13,096 nt of DNA from positions 1 to 13,096 of the forward strand of contig JAILBP010000080.1 in the NCBI GenBank assembly GCA_024680835.1, read 5' to 3'. The position numbers were made by a program, and so were the translations under genes. The stretch comes from RGIG6904 sp024680835. Lineage in GTDB: Bacteria; Bacillota; Clostridia; Lachnospirales; Lachnospiraceae. Below, one piece after another: positions 7,726 through 13,096 of the stretch. Position 1 is the first letter of the stretch, and each line of letters begins with the position of its first letter. The notes under the pieces are model-generated. The model worked only from the letters and a program-made list of their open reading frames with translations, had not been told where the DNA came from and ran no database searches.

Positions 7726-7779
7726 GGAGCGAAGCGGAGAATCGAGCCCGCGACCGCGGGTGAGATCCCGCTTTGCTCC
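7726..7779. repeat. 54-bp two-stage hairpin containing direct-repeat copy 2
   Basis: An outer stem of 12 positions with one mismatch (7726-7737 with 7768-7779) encloses an inner CCCGC-GACC-GCGGG hairpin (7747-7760). The second copy of the 37-bp direct repeat (7731-7767) lies inside it. The function is unknown; it could be a mobile palindromic repeat or a structured RNA remnant. Confidence 0.75.
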
Positions 7780-7782
7780 ACG

Positions 7783-7816
7783 AAAAAAGGAGCATACCTT
7801 GCGTATGCTCCTTTTT
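7783..7816 (-). terminator. Symmetrical intrinsic terminator after tRNA-Gly
   Basis: A perfect 9-bp stem, GGAGCATAC (7789-7797) with GTATGCTCC (7803-7811), has a five-base loop. It is flanked by six A residues (7783-7788) and five T residues (7812-7816). It therefore has a T-run in either direction and could end transcription both ways. It begins a few bases after the tRNA-Gly 3' end on the minus strand. Confidence 0.92.
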
Positions 7817-7823
7817 CGTAGAG

Positions 7824-7896
7824 AGCGATAGACGGGGCTCGAACCCGCGGTCTCGACCTTGGCAAGGTCGCGCGTTACCAACTACGCCACTATCGC
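7824..7896 (-). tRNA. tRNA-Gly (anticodon GCC)
   Basis: Complete 73-base cloverleaf. The acceptor arms GCGATAG and CTATCGC pair perfectly. The D-arm is GCGT-AGTTGGTA-ACGC. The anticodon stem CGACC/GGTCG encloses loop TTGCCAA, giving anticodon GCC. The T-loop is TTCGAGC. The discriminator is U and the 3' CCA is not encoded. It has its own promoter upstream and a terminator directly downstream. Confidence 0.95.
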
Positions 7897-7926
7897 ATGT
7901 GTTCTATTCTGTTTGACACGAGTGGT

Positions 7927-7955
7927 ATCGTACCACGGTCAAAACCAAATGTCAA
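7927..7955 (-). promoter_or_regulatory. Strong promoter of tRNA-Gly
   Basis: On the minus strand a perfect TTGACA (7950-7955) is 17 bases from TACGAT (7927-7932). An A-rich tract at 7960-7973 lies immediately upstream, where an UP element for the RNA polymerase alpha subunit would sit. A 6-bp inverted repeat with a 3-base centre (7922-7936) covers the -10 box. The start would be near 7920, about 24 bases before the tRNA. Confidence 0.85.
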
Positions 7956-8040
7956 GAACTTTTTTTATTTTTTCAAGTTGATCAAGCCTGAACTGTGTAC
8001 AACAGAAATCATCTCCTGATCCCTATTGTAAAATATTATC

Positions 8041-8096
8041 AGCCCTGTCGGGCTCACGAAAATTTATTACACAAATTTTCGTCATCCGCCTCCGGC
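8041..8096. repeat. Cluster of small inverted repeats between tRNA-Met and tRNA-Gly
   Basis: The 216-base gap between the two tRNAs holds AGCCC-TGTC-GGGCT (8041-8054). It also holds a perfect 9-bp A/T-rich hairpin, CGAAAATTT-N7-AAATTTTCG (8057-8081), followed by a GC-rich CCGCCTCCGGC segment. The arrangement resembles a short dispersed intergenic repeat. It lacks the GC stem plus T-run expected of a strong terminator, so read-through from tRNA-Met is possible. Confidence 0.6.
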
Positions 8097-8112
8097 AGTT
8101 TGATAAAATGAA

Positions 8113-8186
8113 TAGCGAGAGGGGGACTTGAACCCTCGACACTACGGGTATGAACCGTATGCTCTAGCCAGCTGAGCTATCTCGCC
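8113..8186 (-). tRNA. tRNA-Met (anticodon CAU, elongator type)
   Basis: Complete 74-base cloverleaf. GGCGAGA pairs with TCTCGCT, including a G1-U72 wobble as in the Bacillus elongator tRNA-Met. The D-arm is GCTC-AGCTGGCTA-GAGC. Stem TACGG/CCGTA encloses loop TTCATAC, giving anticodon CAU. The T-arm is GAGGG-TTCAAGT-CCCCC, where the last pair is imperfect. It lacks the GGG/CCC anticodon stem of initiator tRNA, and the loop favours Met over the lysidine-modified Ile tRNA. CCA is not encoded. Confidence 0.93.
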
Positions 8187-8216
8187 ATATCGTGAATCCC
8201 GCACATCCATAAAAAG

Positions 8217-8289
8217 TGGGGCCTATAGGGCTCGAACCTATGACCCTCTGCTTGTAAGGCAGATGCTCTCCCAGCTGAGCTAAGACCCC
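8217..8289 (-). tRNA. tRNA-Val (anticodon UAC)
   Basis: Complete 73-base cloverleaf. GGGGTCT pairs with AGGCCCC with one T-G pair. The D-arm is GCTC-AGCTGGGA-GAGC. Stem TCTGC/GCAGA encloses loop CTTACAA, giving anticodon UAC. The T-arm is ATAGG-TTCGAGC-CCTAT. The discriminator is A and CCA is not encoded. It lies 30 bases upstream of tRNA-Met and is probably co-transcribed with it. Confidence 0.95.
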
Positions 8290-8321
8290 ATTCGGATGTC
8301 GTTTTCGCAACCGACTTTGAT

Positions 8322-8350
8322 ACTATACAAAAAACTTTCGCTCTTGTCAA
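8322..8350 (-). promoter_or_regulatory. Strong promoter of the tRNA-Val/tRNA-Met unit
   Basis: On the minus strand TTGACA (8345-8350) and TATAGT (8322-8327) are 17 bases apart. An almost pure A/T tract (8351-8376) lies directly upstream and could serve as an UP element. The start would be near 8315, about 25 bases before tRNA-Val. The A/T tract abuts the stop of the upstream activase gene, with no terminator between. Confidence 0.88.
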
Positions 8351-8382
8351 CATAAATTTATATTTTTTTTAAAAATCTCATC

Positions 8383-11300
8383 TTAACCCTCTGTTGCAAG
8401 GGTTTTGCCGTTCATTATCAGCATCTGGAGACGGTTTTCTATGTTGGCGCGGCTCACATCCGGATCGTAATCCAGCGGCAGAAGCTCGATATCCGGGAAC
8501 ATTTCCTTGAGTTTTTTGCACACACCTCTTCCTATAACATGGTTCGGCAGACAGCCAAAGGGCTGCAGTATAACAAAGTTTTTGCATCCGTGTTTGGCAT
8601 TATATATGATCTCCGCAGGTATCAGTATGCCCTCTCCCGTATCAAAGGTATGATGGATAACGGGGTCTGAATCCACCGAAAGCTCATCCATGAGCACAGC
8701 CTTCTCGTGCAGCGGCTCGTCTTTTGCGGCACGATCGGTGACCCAATGGGCAAAAGCAAAGAACTTGTTTGCCACCCAGCTCCAGAACTTTGTGTTTTTA
8801 TCCCTGTGGACCTTAAACTCAGTGATCTGTTTGCCCTGGCAGAAATATGATTTCTGGATGACGTCAGTCATCTTGGCTTCTATTATCTCAAAACCGTTAT
8901 CCTCCAGATAACGCTCTATCTCGCCGTTCGCTCCGGGATGGAAATTCAGAAGGTACTCTCCCACTATGAGCACCGTGGGCTTGAGCTTCGATCTGTCGTA
9001 TTCCACTTCCCGCAGCATCTTTATGCCCTTCTTAAATCCTTTTATAGCTCCAAAGGTGCCGCCACGTCCCATTCCGTCGCACAGAGCATCCAGTGCCTTG
9101 CCAAATGCCGCATCCGCGCTGCCCTTCACTTTCTCATAGGGTCTTATCTTTCTGAGCATCTCCTCCAGCGTGTCTATCATCGGAAGACAGATGCTGATAT
9201 GCAAGAGTGATATGGCATTGACCTTGAAGCCCGGGTGCATATCGTGAAGATCCACGTCATCATTGGTCATGATGGGGATGTAGTCGTATCCCGCATCATC
9301 CAGGGATTTTCTTAAGATCGTCGCATAGTGCGGCAGACGACAGCAGCCGAGATATTTTGCCATGGCAACGGACGTATTTTTCAGATCGTATTTTCCGCTG
9401 TTCAAAGCCTCCAGTATCTCGCCAATGACTATCTGCGCCGGAAAACATATATCATTGTGCGTATAACGTTTTCCCAGCTTTATGGCTTCCTCGGTTCCCA
9501 CCTCCAAAGAGACTGTCCTGATATTCTGTGAAGCGAAAGCAGCCGACATTATACGGCTGAAGGCATGGGAAGAATTGGGAACCAGCACTGTGTGCAGCTT
9601 CCTCTCCCGCTTCGTGTATTTCACCGGATACGGATCCGGAAGCTCTTTTACTGTCTGTGTTATATTCTGCCTGCGTTTGCGGCGTATGGTCTCGATGAAA
9701 CTGCGGACACGGATGCGCAAAGGTCCCTGGGCATCGCTCTCATCCACTTTCAGGATCAGGGGCGCTTTTCCGCTGATCTCCTTCATCATGCGCACGATCT
9801 CATCGGAGAGCACGGCATCATGACCGCAGCCGAAGCTGACGATCTGAATATACTCCAAATGATCGTTCTGAGCTGCCAGAATGCTGCTTCCCAGCATTCT
9901 GGCATGGAAATTGTTTACAATGTCTATACGCGATTTACGAAGCTCCACATCCGGGAGATCCGGCAGGGAATCCGCCGTCAGCACCGGCACTCCCATGCTC
10001 ACTAAAAGCTCCGGAAGCTCGTGATTTACCAGCGGATCGTTGTGATATGGTCTTCCCGCCAGCACCACCGCAAAAGTATCTTTACGGGTCACGTCATCTA
10101 GGACCTCAGCGCCTGCTGCCTTAAGTTTTTTGTCGTAATCGCGCTGCGCATCCGCTGCCATCTTAACCGCGCGCAAGGTCACATCACGGTCGATGCCGTA
10201 GGTTTCCGACATGTAATCACACAGCTGCTTTTCCCTGTCTTCGTCCGTATACCAGTAAAAATAGGGCGAATCAAACTTAACCCCGTATTTTTTCTCGGGA
10301 TTGTCCGAATTTTTTATAACTATAGGATATCCTTTTACAAGGGCGCAACGTGAAAAGCTGGTCTCCTCTTTATTCTCCGAGGGCATGACCACGATCTCCG
10401 GCATGAATATACGGTCGGCGCCCTGTTTTACGAGCTCCCTGATATGTCCGTGTGTAAGCTTCGCCGGAAAACATTCCGTATCGGATGAGACTGCATGAAT
10501 ACCGTTTTCATATATTTTGCGGGTGCTGACCGGGGATGTTGTAAATCCGAAACCCAGCGCTCTCCAAAATGTGCTCCAGAAGGGCATGCCCTCCCAGAAA
10601 TTCAGAACCCTGGGTATTCCTATGGTAACTCCCCTGTCAGGCAGCAGTTTTTCGTAGGGATAATCCGCATTCTGAAGCTTCATCCTGACTTCATAAAGAT
10701 TTGCAGGTTTATCCTTGCGCTCGGTGATATCCTTTATGCGCTTTATGGTCTCACTGTCCTTCGGATCACCGGTGACTTCTCCCTTCTCGCAGCGGTTGTT
10801 GGTCACAAGGCTCTCTCCCGAAGAAAATGTCAGGATCGTGCGGTTACAATGATTGGTGCAATATGGGCAGGGCGAATTGGCGTGCTGTTCGTATGTAAAG
10901 TTCTTAAGCTCCTCGCAGGACAGGAATGTAGGCACGAACCCTTCCGCCATTGCCGTCTCTTTTGCCGTGAGAGCGCAGCCTATGGCCCCCATGAGTCCCG
11001 CATAGGGCGCACGGTGAACATTTTTGCCTATATACTGCTCCATTGCGCGCAGCACCGCGTCATTCTGGAAAGTTCCACCCTGCACCACTATATGCTGTCC
11101 CAGGGACTCAATGTTTGGAACCCTGATAACCTTGGTGAAAACATTCTCTATTATGGAGCGGCAGAGTCCTGCCATGATATCGCAGGGAAGGCTGCCGTTT
11201 CTCTGCTCCGTTATGATGGAGCTGTTCATAAACACTGTGCACCGGCTGCCAAGCTTTGCGGGAGCCTTCGAAGAAAACGCACTCTCCGCAATATCATCCG

Positions 11301-12735
11301 TCTTAATGTTGAGTGTGTGTGCAAAGTTTTCCAGGAAAGAACCGCATCCCGAAGAACATGCCTCATTCACCACTATATTGGTGATGATGCCGTTTTCGAG
11401 CCAGATTGCTTTCATATCCTGTCCGCCGATGTCCAGGATAAAAGACGGATTTTCCTCATAGTGTGAGGCCGCAAGGGCGTGAGCCACCGTCTCCACAATA
11501 TGAGTCTCGGTCCTGAAAGCCTTATTGAACAAGAACTCTCCGTATCCCGTGGAAGATGCGGCTATGATCTCAAGGGTAGCGCCTGCACTCTCATATTTTT
11601 CGTACATATCCAGAAGCGCTTTTTTTGCCACATCCAGCGGATTGCCCTTATTGGAAGCATAAAAATAATCTATGAGTTTTTCATCCTCATCCATCAGCAC
11701 AAGCTTTGTGGTGGTGGATCCGGAATCTATACCGAGGTAAGCGCGGATCTTCTCTCCCTTTCGGGGCGAGTAGGACGGCATTCCCGGCTTACCGTGTCTT
11801 TTCTCAAAATCCTGTCTCTCCGCCTTGCTCTCAAAATACAGCTGTCCCCTCTCGGACGCGCGGTCTTCAAGCCTTTCAAGTTCATGGAGCTTATCCGTCA
11901 GTTCCTCGAGATTGCGTGGCAAAAGATGACCATGGATTCGATCCACGGAAAGCGCCGCACCGTATGCCACCATTATCTCCGGATGATGAGGAACGATAAC
12001 ATCGGAATCCTTTAACTCCAGTCTTTCTTTGAAAACCTCACCGAGCCTCGGATGGAAATTGAGGGGACCTCCCTCGAAAGCCACCGGCGGTTTTATGTCA
12101 AGTCCCTGAGACAACCCGCCGATAGTCTGTTTTGCGATGGCGTGATATGAAGAGAGCGCTATATCTTCCTTTTTAACGCCCTGATTTAAGAGAGCCTGAA
12201 TGTCTGTCTTTGCAAACACTCCGCATCGCCCCGAAATATCATATACGCATGAGCCCTTCTCTGCAGCCTCGTTAAGCTTTTCAGCGGGGATATCCAGCAC
12301 CGTAGCTACCTCATCTATAAAAGCTCCGGTACCGCCTGCGCAGCTTCCGTTCATACGCATGTCAAAGACCTGGGACTCTCCGTTTTCATCTTCTCTGAAG
12401 AAAATGATCTTGGCATCCTGTCCGCCCAGCTCTATGGCCGTTCCTATATGTGTATACTCCTTTTTCAGAGCGAGGGAATTGGCCACAACCTCCTGTGTAA
12501 AGGGAACGCCGAGACCCTCCGCGATATGCTTGGCGCCGGATCCGGTCATACACATGCGGATGCCTTTGTTTTCCAGGTATCCACGGGCCTTCTCCAGAAG
12601 CTCTATTATACTCTCTCTCTGCTTTGCAAAATGTCTGATATAATGATGATAGATCAGTTTTTCGTTTTCCGTTATCGCTATCTTGGTGGTGGTGGATCCC
12701 ACATCTATTCCCACCGTAACCGTATTCTGTTCCAT
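8383..12735 (-). CDS. Giant tandem 2-hydroxyacyl-CoA dehydratase activase (BadF/HgdC family, DUF2229)
   Basis: This 1450-residue protein belongs to the activase family that performs ATP-driven electron transfer to 2-hydroxyacyl-CoA dehydratases. Domain 1 has GIDVGSTTTK at 9-18 and cluster cysteines C132 (NGSCAGGTG) and C171 (GRCGVF). Domain 2 has GIDSGSTTTK at 335-344 with C460 (NEACSSGCG) and C499 (GSRCTVF). Both pairs are 39 residues apart, as in HgdC. A CxxCxxxC motif lies at 623-630 with C649 after it. A DUF2229-like region starts near 704 (GIPRVLNFWEGMPFW). Dehydratase-like segments follow, with conserved cysteines in SFGCGHD (970), DICFPAQ (1097), YLGCCRLPHY (1131-1132) and LQPFGCLPNH (1395). 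HgdC is only about 260 residues. I chose the ATG at 12735 because the ATPase fold begins five residues later and AGGAG lies upstream. An in-frame ATG at 12786 would add 17 residues but has a poor ribosome site. The substrate is unknown. Confidence 0.92.
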   Translation of the reverse strand: MEQNTVTVGIDVGSTTTKIAITENEKLIYHHYIRHFAKQRESIIELLEKARGYLENKGIRMCMTGSGAKHIAEGLGVPFTQEVVANSLALKKEYTHIGTAIELGGQDAKIIFFREDENGESQVFDMRMNGSCAGGTGAFIDEVATVLDIPAEKLNEAAEKGSCVYDISGRCGVFAKTDIQALLNQGVKKEDIALSSYHAIAKQTIGGLSQGLDIKPPVAFEGGPLNFHPRLGEVFKERLELKDSDVIVPHHPEIMVAYGAALSVDRIHGHLLPRNLEELTDKLHELERLEDRASERGQLYFESKAERQDFEKRHGKPGMPSYSPRKGEKIRAYLGIDSGSTTTKLVLMDEDEKLIDYFYASNKGNPLDVAKKALLDMYEKYESAGATLEIIAASSTGYGEFLFNKAFRTETHIVETVAHALAASHYEENPSFILDIGGQDMKAIWLENGIITNIVVNEACSSGCGSFLENFAHTLNIKTDDIAESAFSSKAPAKLGSRCTVFMNSSIITEQRNGSLPCDIMAGLCRSIIENVFTKVIRVPNIESLGQHIVVQGGTFQNDAVLRAMEQYIGKNVHRAPYAGLMGAIGCALTAKETAMAEGFVPTFLSCEELKNFTYEQHANSPCPYCTNHCNRTILTFSSGESLVTNNRCEKGEVTGDPKDSETIKRIKDITERKDKPANLYEVRMKLQNADYPYEKLLPDRGVTIGIPRVLNFWEGMPFWSTFWRALGFGFTTSPVSTRKIYENGIHAVSSDTECFPAKLTHGHIRELVKQGADRIFMPEIVVMPSENKEETSFSRCALVKGYPIVIKNSDNPEKKYGVKFDSPYFYWYTDEDREKQLCDYMSETYGIDRDVTLRAVKMAADAQRDYDKKLKAAGAEVLDDVTRKDTFAVVLAGRPYHNDPLVNHELPELLVSMGVPVLTADSLPDLPDVELRKSRIDIVNNFHARMLGSSILAAQNDHLEYIQIVSFGCGHDAVLSDEIVRMMKEISGKAPLILKVDESDAQGPLRIRVRSFIETIRRKRRQNITQTVKELPDPYPVKYTKRERKLHTVLVPNSSHAFSRIMSAAFASQNIRTVSLEVGTEEAIKLGKRYTHNDICFPAQIVIGEILEALNSGKYDLKNTSVAMAKYLGCCRLPHYATILRKSLDDAGYDYIPIMTNDDVDLHDMHPGFKVNAISLLHISICLPMIDTLEEMLRKIRPYEKVKGSADAAFGKALDALCDGMGRGGTFGAIKGFKKGIKMLREVEYDRSKLKPTVLIVGEYLLNFHPGANGEIERYLEDNGFEIIEAKMTDVIQKSYFCQGKQITEFKVHRDKNTKFWSWVANKFFAFAHWVTDRAAKDEPLHEKAVLMDELSVDSDPVIHHTFDTGEGILIPAEIIYNAKHGCKNFVILQPFGCLPNHVIGRGVCKKLKEMFPDIELLPLDYDPDVSRANIENRLQMLIMNGKTLATEG

Positions 12736-12748
12736 AACAGTTTTGTTA

Positions 12749-12753
12749 CTCCT
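12749..12753 (-). promoter_or_regulatory. Ribosome binding site supporting the activase start at 12735
   Basis: AGGAG lies 13 bases before the chosen ATG, a longer than usual spacing. The alternative ATG at 12786 has only AAGG one base away, which cannot work well. The choice of 12735 is favoured but not certain. Confidence 0.5.
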
Positions 12754-12916
12754 CTTGACTAATGTTCGGAGCCATCCCAAAATCATGCCTTGTTACAATG
12801 AACAGCAGCAATGCTTCGCCTGACAGTTCCATCAAAAAATATGCAGTCACCGTTCCCTGATAATTCTTTCCATAGAAAGCCGTTTTCAAACAGCAACTTT
12901 TACAGCACAGTCCTGT

Positions 12917-12945
12917 ACTATATCACAATTCCAAACTTTACACAA
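12917..12945 (-). promoter_or_regulatory. Possible extended -10 promoter for the activase gene
   Basis: On the minus strand TTGTGT (12940-12945) and TATAGT (12917-12922) are 17 bases apart, with TG one base before the -10 (extended -10). The -35 overlaps the stop codon of the upstream lipid-kinase gene. The start would be near 12910, giving an unusually long leader of about 175 bases. An inverted repeat TACAG-N7-CTGTA (12901-12917) straddles the predicted start and could be an operator. Confidence 0.5.
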
Positions 12946-13096
12946 TATCGTTTAGAAACAGCAGTCTGCCGGGCAGGATCTTAAATGCCGCACGGTTCAC
13001 CTCGCCGCAGTACTCTCCGTCAGCATGCAGGGTAACAGGCTTTGACAATCGGATCTTAAGTTCCCTGAAACGTCTTGTGTCGAAACACTTGAAAAA
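12938..13096 (-). CDS. C-terminal end of a diacylglycerol-kinase-like (YegS/DagK family) lipid kinase
   Basis: Only the last 52 codons and the TAA stop (12938-12940) are in the window; the frame is open to the right edge. The segment PVTLHADGEYCGE followed by FKILPGRLLFLN is typical of the C-terminus of the DAGK/LCB5/YegS kinases, where an x-x-DGE motif sits in the second beta-domain and is followed by a short closing strand with a proline-containing turn. These enzymes phosphorylate diacylglycerol or related lipids at the membrane surface. The family call rests on this short end, so the exact substrate cannot be judged. The next gene's likely promoter overlaps the stop codon. Confidence 0.75.
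   Translation of the reverse strand, partial: FFKCFDTRRFRELKIRLSKPVTLHADGEYCGEVNRAAFKILPGRLLFLNDIV

Larger units (their letters stand above)
7458..7823. other. Intergenic region: operon promoter, structured repeat patch, terminator
   Basis: No gene is supported here. From left to right it holds the operon ribosome site and promoter (to 7554), an A/T-rich stretch, a GC-rich patch of repeats and hairpins (7619-7779), and the tRNA-Gly terminator (7783-7816). Several short open frames cross the GC-rich patch on both strands, but they run through the terminator or into the tRNA and have no ribosome sites, so I do not call them genes. Confidence 0.75.

Noticed and set aside
7619..7767. CRISPR array
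   Set aside because: There are only two repeat copies, separated by a structured non-spacer sequence, and no cas genes.
7726..7779. A fourth tRNA gene, because of T-loop-like TCGAGCCCGCG sequence
   Set aside because: No cloverleaf with D-arm, anticodon arm and a paired acceptor stem can be formed; the self-complementarity is a simple two-stage hairpin.
7586..7881. Short open frames on both strands across the repeat patch
   Set aside because: They cross the terminator or the tRNA-Gly gene, have biased compositions produced by the GC-rich repeats, and lack ribosome sites.
10495..11466. Plus-strand open frame of 323 codons
   Set aside because: It is entirely antisense to the activase gene, whose motifs (cluster cysteines, ATPase signatures) fix the coding strand. 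It has no ribosome site and no recognisable domain; long antisense frames are expected from codon bias.
12736..12786. Upstream start at 12786 for the activase gene
   Set aside because: It adds 17 residues not expected before the ATPase fold, and its AAGG is one base from the ATG; 12735 is preferred, though not proven.

Overview
The window looks like part of the chromosome of a strictly anaerobic, low-to-moderate GC Bacillota, probably class Clostridia and plausibly Lachnospiraceae. The evidence is strong AGGAGG-type ribosome binding sites, an oxygen-sensitive NrdG activase, a very large acyl-CoA dehydratase activase of clostridial type, and Bacillus/Clostridium-like tRNAs. The lineage is an inference; no rRNA or taxonomic marker gene is present. 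Every protein gene I can support lies on the minus strand, so the window is best read from its right end to its left end.

Right to left: (1) 12938-13096 is the last 52 codons of a diacylglycerol-kinase-like lipid kinase. (2) 8383-12735 is a 1450-residue protein with two 2-hydroxyacyl-CoA dehydratase activase (BadF/HgdC, ASKHA-fold) domains, each with the iron-sulfur cysteine pair, followed by DUF2229-like and dehydratase-like regions. (3) 7824-8289 holds three tRNA genes, Val(UAC), Met(CAU) and Gly(GCC). The Val-Met pair and the Gly gene each have their own near-consensus promoter with an A/T-rich upstream tract. A symmetrical terminator follows tRNA-Gly. (4) 7619-7779 is a GC-rich non-coding patch of repeated and strongly self-complementary DNA, including a 13-bp copy of the tRNA-Gly 3' end. 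(5) 2395-7457 is a tightly packed four-gene operon: an acidic-linker protein with a GrpE-like C-terminus, a lidless Hsp70-family ATPase, a fused 3-dehydroquinate dehydratase/shikimate kinase, and NrdG. (6) 1-2266 is the first 755 codons of a large, unrecognised, hydrophilic protein with its own promoter.

The most likely new biology is the pair at 4195-7457. The Hsp70 keeps its nucleotide-binding motifs but lacks the canonical interdomain linker and helical lid. The gene immediately upstream ends in a segment that resembles the beta-domain of GrpE. Together they could be a dedicated chaperone/nucleotide-exchange pair separate from the housekeeping DnaK-GrpE. The unrecognised protein at 1-2266 could be connected to it, but only proximity suggests that. 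The fused AroD-AroK and NrdG genes are probably co-transcribed passengers (shikimate pathway; anaerobic deoxynucleotide synthesis).

I saw no CRISPR array, insertion sequence, transposase, integrase, phage gene or rRNA.
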